64,000 bases of DNA from assembly GCF_004768465.1 (NCBI RefSeq), contig NZ_SRMF01000001.1, positions 559,693 to 623,692 of the forward strand, in the 5' to 3' direction. Position numbers and translations under genes: made by a program. Positions 7,920-17,707 of the stretch are shown one piece after another. The DNA is from Natronospirillum operosum (GTDB lineage: Bacteria > Pseudomonadota > Gammaproteobacteria > Pseudomonadales > Natronospirillaceae). The number at the start of each line of letters is the position of its first letter. Positions within the stretch are counted from its first letter, which is position 1. Under the pieces are notes generated by a model, which saw only the letters and a list, made by a program, of their open reading frames with translations, was not told the origin of the DNA and ran no database searches.

Positions 7920-9848
7920 CTACAGCAGGATGCGTCGCAGGTCCTGCAGCGCCTGGCACAGATAGGTCGTGAAGCGGGCCGCATCGGCACCATTCACGGC
8001 TCTGTGGTCGTACGACAGCGACAGCGGCGTGAAGGTGCGCGGCTCGAAGCTCTGCCCGTTCCAGTGCGGTTTCACCTGATTCTTCGAGACCCCGAGAATC
8101 GCCACCTCGGGTGCATTGACGATCGGCGTGAATGCCGTGCCGCCGAGGCCACCCAGGCTGGAAATGGTGAAGCAGCCACCCTGCATCTCGTTGCTCTTCA
8201 CCTTGCCCTGACGGCCCCGCTGCGCGAAATCGATGATCTCTTCGGCAATCTGCCAGATGGACTTCTTGTCCGCATCGCGGATCACCGGCACGATCAGGCC
8301 GTTCGGTGTATCCACGGCCAGACCGATATGCACATAATGTTTCTGGACCAGATGGGTGCCATCGGCCTTCAGCGATACATTGAACTGCGGGAACTCATGC
8401 AGTGCCGCTGCACAGGCCTTGACCAGGAACGCCAGCGGCGAAATTTTCACGCCGCGCTTTTCCATTTCCGGTTTCAGTGACTGGCGGAAGGCTTCCAGAT
8501 CGGTCACATCGGCCTCGTCGAACTGGGTGACATGCGGAATGTTCAGCCAGTTGCGGGCCATGTTCGCAGCCGTGAGCTGCTGGATGCGGCTCATTTCCTT
8601 TTCTTCGACTTCACCGAACTTGCTGAAGTCCTGATCGGGCACGGCCGGTATGCCGGCACCGCCGGTGACTTTCTCCGGCTGGCGCATCTTCTTCTTCACG
8701 AAGGCGGCAACATCGTCCTTGACGATACGGCCACGCGGGCCGGTGCCGTTCACCAGCGCCAGATCGACGCCGAATTCACGGGCCAGCTTGCGTACTGCCG
8801 GACCGGCATGCACGGGCTTGGAGGGTCGCACGATCTCGTCATCGTCAGCGCCAACAATAGTCGGCGCCTGATAGCCCTCGGTGCCTTGCGGCGCCGAGGC
8901 CGTGCTGGCAGGGGCGGGCGTATCCGAGGACTTTTCGGTGGCCGGGGTGCTGGCGGGTTTGGCACTGCCGCCGGCTACCTTCAGCTCGATCAGCAGGTCG
9001 CCTTGCTTCACTTCGGTGCCGACCTCGACCTTGACCGAAACCACTTCACCGCCCTTCGGAGAGGGCACTTCCATGGAGGCCTTGTCGCTTTCCAGCGTCA
9101 CTATGGGGTCGTCTTCGTTCAGCGTATCACCCGGCTTGACGTGGACTTCAATGATATCCACGGCGCCGTCGGTACCGATGTCAGGTACCTTGATCGACTC
9201 CACACTGCCTTCGGCTTCGGCGGTGTCACTGTCCGAGGTGCTTTCCGCAGCCGGCGCGGCGGCTTCATCACTGCTGTCAGCATCACCGGCGGCCTTGATT
9301 TCGATCAGCAGGTCGCCTTCCTTGACCTGATCGCCTTCCTTCACCTTGACCGCGACCACTTCGCCGGCTTCGGTGGCCGGTACTTCCATGGAAGCCTTGT
9401 CGCTTTCCAGCGTCACGATGGGGTCGTCGATATTCAGCATGTCGCCCGGCTTGACGTGTACTTCGATGATGTCCACCGGGTCGTCACTGCCGATGTCCGG
9501 CACCTTGACCGGTTTGACGGCGCTGCTGCCACTGCTCTTTTTGGGCGGTGCAGACTGCTTGCTGCTTTCTTTGGTCTCGGCCTTGGGAGCGTCGTCGCTG
9601 CTGTCGGCACTCTCCACCTCAAGATAGAGGATCTCGTCGCCTTCACCGATCTCGTCACCTTCGCTGACCTTGACGGTGCTGACCTTGCCGGCCATGGGTG
9701 CGGGCACATCCATGGAGGCCTTGTCACTTTCCAGGACGATCAGGGTGTCATCTTCTGCAATCGTATCGCCCGCTTTGACGCTGACCTCGATGACGGTCAC
9801 CTTGTCGCTGGTGCCAATATCGGGCACTTTGATAATTTCAGTCGCCAT
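7920..9848 (-). CDS. aceF: Pyruvate dehydrogenase E2, dihydrolipoyllysine acetyltransferase
   Basis: E2 core of the pyruvate dehydrogenase complex (642 residues), which transfers acetyl groups from lipoamide to CoA. Three lipoyl domains at about 1-79, 112-186 and 221-294 each carry the lipoylated Lys in ESDKASM. Acidic, Ala/Ser-rich linkers join them. The E1/E3-binding domain spans about 343-385 (VRKLAREFGVDLALVNGTG), and the catalytic domain fills the rest, with DHRAVNGADAARF near the end. The Asn where E. coli AceF has Asp (DHRxxDG) is also found in the Azotobacter/Pseudomonas-type enzyme, so activity is expected. aceE ends 43 nt upstream on the same strand. Confidence 0.96.
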   Translation of the reverse strand: MATEIIKVPDIGTSDKVTVIEVSVKAGDTIAEDDTLIVLESDKASMDVPAPMAGKVSTVKVSEGDEIGEGDEILYLEVESADSSDDAPKAETKESSKQSAPPKKSSGSSAVKPVKVPDIGSDDPVDIIEVHVKPGDMLNIDDPIVTLESDKASMEVPATEAGEVVAVKVKEGDQVKEGDLLIEIKAAGDADSSDEAAAPAAESTSDSDTAEAEGSVESIKVPDIGTDGAVDIIEVHVKPGDTLNEDDPIVTLESDKASMEVPSPKGGEVVSVKVEVGTEVKQGDLLIELKVAGGSAKPASTPATEKSSDTPAPASTASAPQGTEGYQAPTIVGADDDEIVRPSKPVHAGPAVRKLAREFGVDLALVNGTGPRGRIVKDDVAAFVKKKMRQPEKVTGGAGIPAVPDQDFSKFGEVEEKEMSRIQQLTAANMARNWLNIPHVTQFDEADVTDLEAFRQSLKPEMEKRGVKISPLAFLVKACAAALHEFPQFNVSLKADGTHLVQKHYVHIGLAVDTPNGLIVPVIRDADKKSIWQIAEEIIDFAQRGRQGKVKSNEMQGGCFTISSLGGLGGTAFTPIVNAPEVAILGVSKNQVKPHWNGQSFEPRTFTPLSLSYDHRAVNGADAARFTTYLCQALQDLRRILL

Positions 9849-9891
9849 AAAAGCTCCTTGTCCCGCCGCCCTGCGCGGGGCGGCCGGAGAG

Positions 9892-12549
9892 TTATACAGT
9901 CACAGGGTTCGGCTTGCCGGGATCAAGATCAAACTTCTTGAACGCCTTGGTCACTTCGCTGGGCTTGATCACGCCTTCATCGGCCAGAGCCTTGAGGGCG
10001 GTAACAGTGACCCAGTAGCGATCCACTTCAAAGAAGTGGCGCAGCTTCTGGCGACTGTCGCTGCGACCAAAGCCGTCGGTGCCCAACACGTGGTAGGACG
10101 CCGGGACCCAGCCCCGAATCTGATTTGCATAGTTCTTGATGTAGTCGGACGACGCAACGACCGGCCCGGTGCGACCCTTCAGTTGCCGGGTCACAAAGGC
10201 TTCCTGTGGCTCCTTCTCCGGATGCAGCAGGTTGTTGCGGTCCACATTCAGGCCATCCCGGGTCAGCTCGTTGTAGCTGGTCACGGCCCAGACATCGGCG
10301 CTGACACCAAAGTCATCTTTCAGAATCTTCGCGGCGGCGCGCACTTCATTCAGAATGGAGCCGCTGCCGAGCAGTTGAACGCCTTTCTTCGCCTTGCCGA
10401 CATTGTCTTCCAGCAGGTACATGCCGCGCTTGATGCCTTCCTCGGCACCCTTGGGCATTTCCGGATGGTGGTAGTTTTCGTTCAGCGTCGTGATGTAGTA
10501 GTAGACGCTTTCCTGCTCCTGAACCATGCGGCGCAGGCCATCCTGCACAATGACCGCCACTTCATAGGAGTAGGTGGCATCATAGGTCACGCAGTTCGGG
10601 ATGGTGCCAGCCAGGATATGGCTGTGCCCGTCCTGATGCTGCAGGCCCTCACCGTTCAGCGTGGTGCGCCCGGAGGTGCCGCCGATCAGGAAGCCGCGTG
10701 CCTGGCTGTCGCCGGCCGCCCAGGCCAGATCACCAATGCGCTGGAAACCGAACATGGAGTAGTAGATATAGAAGGGCACCAGCACATGGTTGTTGGTGCT
10801 GTAGGAGGTCGCGGCGGCAATCCAGGAACTGAAGGCGCCGGCCTCGTTGATGCCTTCCTGCAGGATCTGGCCGCCCTGGTCTTCCTTGTACCACATGACC
10901 TGGCCTTTATCCTGCGGCTCGTACTTCTGCCCTTCCGGGGCATAGATGCCGACCTGGCGGAACATGCCTTCCATACCGAAGGTACGTGCTTCATCAGGCA
11001 CGATGGGCACGATGCGGTCGCCGATGTCCTTGTCCTTGGCCAGGGTGCTCATGATGCGCACCAAAGCCATGGTGGTGGAAATCTCGCGCTTGCCGGTGTC
11101 CTTCAGCAGGCCGCTGAAGGCATCCAGGGCCGGAACCTTGGGGATCTCGTCGGCATTGGTACGCCGCGCCGGCAGGTAGCCGCCCAGAGTCAGGCGACGC
11201 TTCTTCATGTACTGCAGTTCCGCAGTGTTTTCATCCGGACGATAGAACGGAATCTTGCCGTCTTCCAGATCCTTGTCACTGATCGGCACATTGCAGCGGT
11301 CACGGAAGGCTTTCAGGCTGTCCACATCCAGCTTCTTGAGCTGGTGGGTGGCGTTCTGGGCTTCGCCGGCAGCAACCCCGTAACCCTTGACCGAGTGGGC
11401 CAGAATAACCGTGGGCTGACCGGTGCGCTCGAACGCCTGCTTGTAGGCATTGTACACCTTGTAGGGGTCATGCGCGCCACGTGCCAGATGGTAGATCTCA
11501 TCGTCGGTCATGTCCTTGACCAGCTCGGCCGTTTCCGGGTAGCGGCCAAAGAAGTGCTCACGGGTATAGGCGCCGCCGTGGGCCTTGTAGGCCTGCAGTT
11601 CACCGTCGACTACCTCGTCCATGCGCTTCTGCAGCAGGCCGCTCTTGTCGCGTGCAAACAGCTTGTCCCAGCCGCTGCCCCAGACCACCTTGATCACGTT
11701 CCAGCCGGCACCGCGGAAGACGCCTTCCAGTTCCTGGATGATCTTGCCGTTACCGCGCACCGGGCCATCCAGACGCTGCAGGTTGCAGTTGATGACGAAG
11801 TTCAGATTGTCCAGTTTTTCCCGTGCCGCCAGTGAGATGGCACCCAGGCTTTCCGGCTCGTCGCACTCACCGTCACCCAGGAAGGCCCAGATCTGACGGC
11901 CCGGCTTGACCTGTTCGCGGTGCTCGAGATAACGCAGCACATGCGCCTGATAGATGGCCTGAATCGGCCCCAGACCCATGGATACGGTCGGGAACTGCCA
12001 GTATTCGGGCATCAGCCAGGGGTGCGGGTAGGAGGAAATACCCTTGCCATCGACTTCGCGGCGGAAGTTGTCGATCTGGTCTTCGGACAGGCGGCCCTCG
12101 ACAAAGGAGCGCGCATAGATACCGGGAGAAATGTGACCCTGGTAGTAGATCAGGTCGCCGCCGTGCTCTTCGCTCGGGGCGCGCCAGAAATGGTTGAAGC
12201 CGATATCGTAGAGCAGGGCGGAAGACTGGAAGGATGACATGTGTCCGCCCAGGTCATCGCCGCTCTTGTTGGCCCGTACCACCATGGCCACGGCATTCCA
12301 GTTGATATAGCCCTGGATCTTGCGCTCCATCTCCAGATCGCCGGGGTACTTGACCTGCTCGGTGACGGGGATGGTATTGCGGAAGGGTGTATTGATGGCG
12401 AAGGGCACATCGGATGTCGATGTATTCGACACCTCGTTGGAAAGCTGCTTGAGCAGGTACTGGGCCCGGTCGGCCCCTTCATGCCGGACGACTGATGCGA
12501 GGGCATCAAGCCATTCCTGCGTTTCAATTGGATCAATGTCTCGTTCCAT
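9892..12549 (-). CDS. aceE: Pyruvate dehydrogenase E1 component, homodimeric type
   Basis: Thiamine diphosphate-dependent decarboxylase of the pyruvate dehydrogenase complex. It has 885 residues, matching the roughly 887 of E. coli AceE. The ThDP/Mg motif begins GDGECDEPESLGAI and ends at NLNFVINCN, about 30 residues later. Other recognisable stretches are SSYPHPWLMPEYWQFP, FGRYPETAELVKDM and GGTSGRTTLNGEGLQHQDG. It is followed by aceF, which receives the acetyl group. The 112 bp between this start and the pyk stop probably hold its promoter; I saw no convincing PdhR-like operator there. Confidence 0.97.
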   Translation of the reverse strand: MERDIDPIETQEWLDALASVVRHEGADRAQYLLKQLSNEVSNTSTSDVPFAINTPFRNTIPVTEQVKYPGDLEMERKIQGYINWNAVAMVVRANKSGDDLGGHMSSFQSSALLYDIGFNHFWRAPSEEHGGDLIYYQGHISPGIYARSFVEGRLSEDQIDNFRREVDGKGISSYPHPWLMPEYWQFPTVSMGLGPIQAIYQAHVLRYLEHREQVKPGRQIWAFLGDGECDEPESLGAISLAAREKLDNLNFVINCNLQRLDGPVRGNGKIIQELEGVFRGAGWNVIKVVWGSGWDKLFARDKSGLLQKRMDEVVDGELQAYKAHGGAYTREHFFGRYPETAELVKDMTDDEIYHLARGAHDPYKVYNAYKQAFERTGQPTVILAHSVKGYGVAAGEAQNATHQLKKLDVDSLKAFRDRCNVPISDKDLEDGKIPFYRPDENTAELQYMKKRRLTLGGYLPARRTNADEIPKVPALDAFSGLLKDTGKREISTTMALVRIMSTLAKDKDIGDRIVPIVPDEARTFGMEGMFRQVGIYAPEGQKYEPQDKGQVMWYKEDQGGQILQEGINEAGAFSSWIAAATSYSTNNHVLVPFYIYYSMFGFQRIGDLAWAAGDSQARGFLIGGTSGRTTLNGEGLQHQDGHSHILAGTIPNCVTYDATYSYEVAVIVQDGLRRMVQEQESVYYYITTLNENYHHPEMPKGAEEGIKRGMYLLEDNVGKAKKGVQLLGSGSILNEVRAAAKILKDDFGVSADVWAVTSYNELTRDGLNVDRNNLLHPEKEPQEAFVTRQLKGRTGPVVASSDYIKNYANQIRGWVPASYHVLGTDGFGRSDSRQKLRHFFEVDRYWVTVTALKALADEGVIKPSEVTKAFKKFDLDPGKPNPVTV

Positions 12550-12661
12550 AGTCCGCTTAACCTCGTCGTCTGCGGGGTTTCAGAAATCGCAACTGCATGG
12601 CCACTTTGGCCCTGCATTAATGAATCTGGTTCTTCAGTCGGGGGCGAAATGATGGCAGAGT

Positions 12662-14110
12662 TTACAAAATATTACCAACGCTGACGATCTTCAGACTGTT
12701 GGTGCCACCAAGAATGCCCATGTGATCTCCCTTCGAAATAATGACCAGGTCGCCGTCCCTGACCAGGTCTGCTTTTTTCAGTTCATCTACCGCTGCCTGG
12801 TTGATCTGGTTCGGTGCCAGTTGGGTGACGTCGAAGTGCAGCGCCTCGACTCCCCGGAACAGGCAGACCCGGCGTGCCGTTTTCTGGTGCCGGGTCATGG
12901 CAAAGATAGGCAACCCCGAGCTGATGCGCGACATCCAGAGCGGTGTGGCACCGGATTCGCTGACGCAGACAATCGCCTTGACCCCGCGCAGATGATTGGC
13001 GGCATACATCACCGACATGGCAATGGCCTCATCGGTGCGCCGGAATTCCTGATCGATGCGGTGTGTCGAGTGCATGGCCTGACGCTGTTTCTCCGCCCCG
13101 ATACAGACTTCGGCCATGGTTCTGACCGTCTCTACAGGATAGGCACCAACCGCCGTCTCTGCCGAACACATGACCGCATCGGTGCCATCCAGTACCGCGT
13201 TGGCCACGTCAAATACCTCGGCCCGAGTCGGGTAGGGGTTGCTGATCATGGTTTCCATCATCTGCGTAGCCGTGATCACGACCCGGTCCAGATCACGGGC
13301 GCGCTGAATGACCTTCTTCTGCACGCCAATCAGTTCCGCGTCGCCGATTTCGACCCCCAGATCCCCGCGGGCCACCATGACCACATCGGAGGCCAGTACA
13401 ATGGCATCCAGGGTCGCGGCGTCCTGTACGGCTTCGGCGCGTTCGATCTTGGCGACGATCCAGGCATCACCGCCGGCAGCCCGCACCAGCGCTCTGGCCT
13501 CTTCTATGTCCTCGGCACTGCGCGGAAAGGACACGGCGACAAAATCGACCTCGAGCTCGCAGGCCAGTCGAATGTCCTCGCGGTCACGATCGGTCAGGGC
13601 GTGGGCGCTCAGGCCACCACCCTTCTTGTTGATGCCCTTGTGGCTGGACAGGGTGCCGCCGCTCACGACCCGGGTCTGCACCTTGTTGCCGTCCACCCGG
13701 GTGACTTCGACCCGAATACGGCCATCGTCCAGCAGATAGAAGTCGCCCGGTCTGGAGTCCTGCGCCAGGGCCGGGTAGTCGACACCAACGGCCTCGGCGG
13801 TACCCGCCGTGCGGTCCAGGTCGAGATCCAGCGTGAAGGTCTGTCCGTTGCTCAGCATCACACTGCCATCGGCAAAACCGGCAATGCGTATCTTGGGTCC
13901 CTGCAGATCGGCCATGATGCCCACAAAGCGCCCGTGGCGGGCACTGAGTTCCCGCACCTGTGCCACGCGTTGCCGGTGGTCGTCAGGGCTGCCGTGCGAG
14001 AAGTTGAGTCGTACCACATTGGCCCCGGCCAGTATCAACTGTTCGAGGACACCGGGCGCATCGGTAGCGGGCCCGAGGGTGGTGACGATCTTGGTGCGAC
14101 GGATGGGCAT
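12662..14110 (-). CDS. pyk: Pyruvate kinase
   Basis: Converts phosphoenolpyruvate and ADP to pyruvate and ATP. The protein has 482 residues. Motifs: N-terminal RRTKIVTTLGPATD, NFSHGSPDDHRQR, the substrate-site region DAWIVAKIERAEAV and MVARGDLGVEIG, and ITATQMMETMISNP. The C-terminal allosteric domain ends with GDHMGILGGTNSLKIVSVG. Length and sequence resemble the PykA type more than PykF, but allosteric effectors cannot be read. It lies between gap and aceE on the same strand, giving a row of lower-glycolysis genes leading to acetyl-CoA. Confidence 0.95.
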   Translation of the reverse strand: MPIRRTKIVTTLGPATDAPGVLEQLILAGANVVRLNFSHGSPDDHRQRVAQVRELSARHGRFVGIMADLQGPKIRIAGFADGSVMLSNGQTFTLDLDLDRTAGTAEAVGVDYPALAQDSRPGDFYLLDDGRIRVEVTRVDGNKVQTRVVSGGTLSSHKGINKKGGGLSAHALTDRDREDIRLACELEVDFVAVSFPRSAEDIEEARALVRAAGGDAWIVAKIERAEAVQDAATLDAIVLASDVVMVARGDLGVEIGDAELIGVQKKVIQRARDLDRVVITATQMMETMISNPYPTRAEVFDVANAVLDGTDAVMCSAETAVGAYPVETVRTMAEVCIGAEKQRQAMHSTHRIDQEFRRTDEAIAMSVMYAANHLRGVKAIVCVSESGATPLWMSRISSGLPIFAMTRHQKTARRVCLFRGVEALHFDVTQLAPNQINQAAVDELKKADLVRDGDLVIISKGDHMGILGGTNSLKIVSVGNIL

Positions 14111-14154
14111 GAGGCTGTGCAGTGACTACTCCTGTTGCGGCTGGGCAAAGGGGG

Positions 14155-14180
14155 CGTGCCAGCCCCGCAAGACTGGCACG
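14155..14180 (-). terminator. Hairpin between gap and pyk
   Basis: An 8-bp stem (CGTGCCAG at 14155-14162, CTGGCACG at 14173-14180) with a 10-nt loop lies 23 nt after the gap stop on the minus strand. There is no strong T-run. It may attenuate gap transcription or set the gap/pyk ratio. Confidence 0.4.
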
Positions 14181-14202
14181 ACCGGACTGACAGACCGCCG
14201 TG

Positions 14203-15228
14203 TTACTTGGCGTTCATCAGTGCAATGGTGGTATCGAGCATACGGTTGGAGAAGCCCCACTCGTTGTCGTACCAGGACATCACCTTGACCAGACGGCCCT
14301 GAACACGGGTCTGGGTCGCGTCAAAGGTGGAAGAGTAGGCACTGTGGTTGAAGTCGGAAGAGACCAGCGGTTCATGGTTGATGGCCAGTACTTCCGCCAG
14401 CGCCGGGTCAGCCTTGATGGCGTCTTCGATGATGCCGTTGACTTCTTCCGCAGTGGTGTCCTTGCCGGCGGTGAAGGTCAGGTCAACCAGCGACACGTTG
14501 ATGGTCGGTACCCGGATGGCCATGCCGTCCACCTTGCCGTTCAGCTCGGGAATGATCTTGCCAACCATGGCGGCAGCGCCGGTCTTGGTGGGGATCATGT
14601 TCTGCGCCGCAGCACGGGCGCGGTACAGATCACTGTGGTACACATCGGACAGACGCTGGTCATTGGTGTAGGCATGAATGGTGGTCATCAGGCCTTCCTT
14701 GATGCCCAGCTTGTCATTCAGCGGCTTGGCGATGGGCGCCAGGCAGTTGGTGGTGCAGGATGCGTTGGAGATGATCTTCATGTCCGACGTCAGGATGTCG
14801 TGGTTGACGCCATAAACAACAGCCGCATCCACGTCCTTGCCGGGAGCAGAGATGATCACCTTCTTGGCGCCGGCTTCGATGTGCGCGCTGGCAGACGGGC
14901 CGGTGACGAAGAGGCCGGTGCATTCGTAAACCACGTCTACGTTCAGCTCGCCCCAGGGCAGGTCGGCCGGGTTGCGCTCGGAGAAGGTTCTGATGGTGTC
15001 GCCGTTGACATACAGCGCCTTGTCATCAAAGTCGACTTCGGCATTGAAACGACCATGTGCGGTGTCGTACTTGGTCAGGTGTGCATTGGTCTTGGAGTCA
15101 CCCAGGTCGTTGATGGCAACGATCTCGATGGGATAATTCTTCCCGGCTGCCTTGGCTTCGTACAGTGCTTTCAGAACATTGCGGCCGATACGGCCATAGC
15201 CATTGATTGCAACACGAATGGTGGACAT
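14203..15228 (-). CDS. gap: Glyceraldehyde-3-phosphate dehydrogenase, type I
   Basis: Oxidises glyceraldehyde 3-phosphate to 1,3-bisphosphoglycerate with NAD(P). The protein has 341 residues. N-terminal Rossmann motif [10 protein letters not shown]; catalytic Cys158 in [31 protein letters not shown] and [17 protein letters not shown]-terminal [12 protein letters not shown]. The Asn-Asp of AINDLGD at the end of the second strand points to NAD use. I chose ATG 15228, preceded by GGGAG, because the product then starts [12 protein letters not shown]; an in-frame upstream ATG adds 12 unlike residues. A HexR-like palindrome lies about 210 bp upstream. Confidence 0.95.
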   Translation of the reverse strand: MSTIRVAINGYGRIGRNVLKALYEAKAAGKNYPIEIVAINDLGDSKTNAHLTKYDTAHGRFNAEVDFDDKALYVNGDTIRTFSERNPADLPWGELNVDVVYECTGLFVTGPSASAHIEAGAKKVIISAPGKDVDAAVVYGVNHDILTSDMKIISNASCTTNCLAPIAKPLNDKLGIKEGLMTTIHAYTNDQRLSDVYHSDLYRARAAAQNMIPTKTGAAAMVGKIIPELNGKVDGMAIRVPTINVSLVDLTFTAGKDTTAEEVNGIIEDAIKADPALAEVLAINHEPLVSSDFNHSAYSSTFDATQTRVQGRLVKVMSWYDNEWGFSNRMLDTTIALMNAK

Positions 15229-15434
15229 TGGATGGAGCTCCCTTGTATTGGTGTTTAGAGGCATCAGATTGCCTGTACATGGTATCCGGCTGCCCCAACC
15301 GGGGGCACCCTTTGCAAGCAGCCGACCCGGTCACATCAGGGGCCAGCCGTTCGATAGAACCTGTAAATTTGCTACGCAGTTATACACCTTTATGCGCTTT
15401 TCATCCAGTGCCGGCGGAAAAAAACGTCCACAAA

Positions 15435-15449
15435 TGTAGTTTTATTACA
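15435..15449. promoter_or_regulatory. HexR operator candidate upstream of gap
   Basis: TGTAGTTTTATTACA at 15435-15449 fits the published gammaproteobacterial HexR palindrome (TGTAAT-N3-ATTACA type, with A/G and C/T tolerated) at every position. It lies between the gap start and the end of hexR, on the upstream side of gap. HexR releases such sites when it binds the Entner-Doudoroff intermediate KDPG. Binding is inferred from the motif and from hexR being the neighbouring gene. Confidence 0.7.
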
Positions 15450-15467
15450 GCTTCTGGCGGGCTGGAA

Positions 15468-16313
15468 TCAGGTCAGCCGGCGGGTCGAGGCCAGGGCGCC
15501 CTTCACTTTCTTGAAATTTTCTTCCACTTCCGACCCCTTGGCCAGCGTCACACCGCTGAGCAGGATGTCGATCAGCGTCAGATGCAGCAGACGGCTCACC
15601 ATGGGCGTGTACAGGTCGGTGTTCTCCCGCGCCGGAATGCCCACGGTGACGGTGGCCACATCGGACAGCGGCGAGCCGGGCGTGGTCAGGGCGATCACCC
15701 GGCCACCGTTGGCGGCGGCTTCGCCGGCCACTTCGATCAGGGGCTGGGTACGACCGGTATAGGAGATCACCACAAAGGCGCTTTCCGGGCGCGCCATGGC
15801 CGCCGTCATCTTCTGCATCAGGTAATCGGTAGTGGCTTCCACCGGAATGCCGAGGCGAAAAAACTTGTTCAGCGCATCCAGGGCCACCGGACCGGAAGCA
15901 CCCAGGCCATAGAAGTGTATGCGCTCGGCGTCACACAGGATGTTGGTGGCCAGCTTGAGGGCGTGCAGGTCGATCTGGCGCTCCAGGTCCTGCAGGGAGG
16001 AGATGGTGGAATGGACCACTTTCTCGACCACTGTGCCCATGTCGTCACTGGGGGCGATCTCGCGGCGCACGAAGGAGCCGTTGGTGGCCAGACTCTGTGC
16101 CAGTTTCAGCTTGAAGTCGGGGAACCCCTTGCATTGAATGCTGCGGCAGAAGCGGTTGACCGTGGGTTCGCTCACATCGGCCAGATTGGCCATGCTGGCA
16201 ATGCTGGTGTGGATGGCGGTTTCGGGCGAGGCCAGAATGGCGGCTGCCACCTTGCGTTCCGACTTGGAAAGCTGGTCCAGATGCTGTTGAATCATTTCTA
16301 GCACGTCTGTCAT
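15468..16313 (-). CDS. hexR: HexR-type transcriptional regulator (RpiR/MurR family)
   Basis: A regulator of 281 residues. The N-terminal helix-turn-helix domain includes SKSERKVAAAILASPE and VSEPTVNRFCRSIQCKGFPD. The C-terminal SIS domain (about 120-260) starts at RIHFYGLGASGPVALD and includes VVISYTGRTQPLIE. HexR proteins control glucose catabolism (gap, glk, zwf, edd) and respond to KDPG. Position supports this: gap lies downstream on the same strand, glk is divergent, and HexR-like palindromes lie on both sides. I start at ATG 16313; the reading frame extends upstream but through the divergent promoter region. Confidence 0.9.
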   Translation of the reverse strand: MTDVLEMIQQHLDQLSKSERKVAAAILASPETAIHTSIASMANLADVSEPTVNRFCRSIQCKGFPDFKLKLAQSLATNGSFVRREIAPSDDMGTVVEKVVHSTISSLQDLERQIDLHALKLATNILCDAERIHFYGLGASGPVALDALNKFFRLGIPVEATTDYLMQKMTAAMARPESAFVVISYTGRTQPLIEVAGEAAANGGRVIALTTPGSPLSDVATVTVGIPARENTDLYTPMVSRLLHLTLIDILLSGVTLAKGSEVEENFKKVKGALASTRRLT

Positions 16314-16345
16314 GGGTATTCCGTCGCCATCGCTCAATGCTATAT

Positions 16346-16360
16346 TGTAATTTAATTTCA
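16346..16360. promoter_or_regulatory. HexR operator candidate in the hexR-glk divergent region
   Basis: TGTAATTTAATTTCA at 16346-16360 agrees with the HexR palindrome at 14 of 15 positions (T replaces A at position 13). It lies 33 bp before the hexR start and about 170 bp before glk, so it could serve autoregulation and glk control. Confidence 0.6.
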
Positions 16361-16528
16361 GGTGTCGGCATAGGCTGACCGCAGTTGTCGTTGGTGCTGA
16401 TCGATCAGGGTGCACAGGGATGGTGCGTTCATCCGGGTTGCCTGTTGCTAAATTACCATTGAGCCTGTATTTATCGACCCCGGAAAACGGGTGATCAGGC
16501 CCCAGAACGAAGTGCTTTGAGGAACATA

Positions 16529-17533
16529 ATGACCACTGAATACGGATTGATTGCGGACATCGGCGGCACCAATGCGCGCTTTGCGCTGGCGCCACGGGTA
16601 ACCATGAATGGGCGGGTGCTGGCGTTGTCCGAGCAGGACCTGGTCGCCCAGCGGACTCTGAACGGACGCGACCACGAGACCATTGGTGCTGCCATCGAGG
16701 CCTACCTGGACGAAGTGAGTGGCGAGTGGGGCCGGCCGGATCAGGGTTGTCTGGCCATTGCCTGCCCGACCGATCAGGACCTGATCCGCATGACCAACCA
16801 TACCTGGGCCTTCTCGGTCAGCGAATTGCAGGCGGCACTGGGTTTTCGCCAGCTGCGCTTTATCAACGACTATCATGCCCTGGCCAACAGCATCCCCTAT
16901 CTGGGTGCTGCCGGCGCCGTGCAGGTGGGTGGCGGAGAGCCCGCCGTCGGGGCGCCGATGGCGGTGACCGGGCCCGGCACCGGTCTGGGCCTGGCCTGCC
17001 TGGCCTTCAGTGACATCGGGCCGGTCACGGTGCAGACCGAGGGCGGGCATGCGCATTTTGCGCCGACGGACGACATCGAGATCCAGGTCCTGAGTTATCT
17101 GCTGCAATCGCATGAGCGCGTGTCCTGGGAACGGCTGCTGTCCGGCATGGGTCTGGAGAACCTGTACCGGGCCCTGTGCCATGTTCACGGTGAGACCGCG
17201 CAGGACCTGAAAGCGCCGGATATCAGCCAGGCTGGCCTGAGCGGGCAGGACCCGCGCTGCGAGGAAACCCTGCAGCGCTTCTGCGCCCTGCTGGGCAGCT
17301 ATGCCGGGGATGTCGCGCTGTCTCTGGGTGCCCGGGGCGGGGTCTTTATTGCCGGCGGCATTATTCCGCGCTTCATGGATTTCTTCCAGGCCAGCCAGTT
17401 CCGCCAGCGCTTCGAGGCCAAGGGGCGCATGAGTGGTTTCAATCAGCCCATACCGACTGCGGTCATAGTGTCGCAGCAGCCGGGCCTGCTCGGTTCGGCG
17501 GCCGTGCTCAATTACGACTGGGCCCGGGGTTGA
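16529..17533 (+). CDS. glk: Glucokinase
   Basis: Phosphorylates glucose to glucose 6-phosphate in the cytoplasm. The protein has 334 residues, close to E. coli Glk (321). The N-terminal phosphate-binding motif is ADIGGTNARFALA. Other marks are FINDYHALANSIPYLG, VTGPGTGLGLACLA (second ATP loop), QTEGGHAHFAP and GARGGVFIAGGIIPRF. GAGGA precedes ATG 16529 at good spacing. It is divergent from hexR, which fits co-regulation of glucose entry. Confidence 0.95.
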   Translation: MTTEYGLIADIGGTNARFALAPRVTMNGRVLALSEQDLVAQRTLNGRDHETIGAAIEAYLDEVSGEWGRPDQGCLAIACPTDQDLIRMTNHTWAFSVSELQAALGFRQLRFINDYHALANSIPYLGAAGAVQVGGGEPAVGAPMAVTGPGTGLGLACLAFSDIGPVTVQTEGGHAHFAPTDDIEIQVLSYLLQSHERVSWERLLSGMGLENLYRALCHVHGETAQDLKAPDISQAGLSGQDPRCEETLQRFCALLGSYAGDVALSLGARGGVFIAGGIIPRFMDFFQASQFRQRFEAKGRMSGFNQPIPTAVIVSQQPGLLGSAAVLNYDWARG

Positions 17534-17538
17534 GACAG

Positions 17539-17589
17539 GGCGGAGTCGGTGCGGGCCATGATTCCATCCTGAAGAGCGCCGATTCCGCC
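17539..17589 (+). terminator. Hairpin after glk
   Basis: A 14-bp stem with two G-U pairs joins 17539-17552 (GGCGGAGTCGGTGC) to 17576-17589 (GCGCCGATTCCGCC), with a 23-nt loop, starting 6 nt after the glk stop. Only TTGTG follows, so termination may be partial; malQ starts about 120 bp later. Confidence 0.5.
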
Positions 17590-17707
17590 TTGTGACAGAT
17601 CCGCCGTTCACGGTATACAGTCCTGCCAAGTGCTATTGTTCCAGAGTGAAGCCGGGCACGACCCTGATCTGATCGTGCCTGCACACTCGGCTAAACAGAG
17701 GTATAGG

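Noticed and set aside
9670-11835. Long plus-strand reading frame of 721 codons
   Set aside because: It lies antisense to aceF and aceE, whose protein motifs are unmistakable. The frame stays open because of GC-rich codon bias.
12550-12661. PdhR or HexR operator before aceE
   Set aside because: No convincing palindrome of either type was found in this 112-bp gap.
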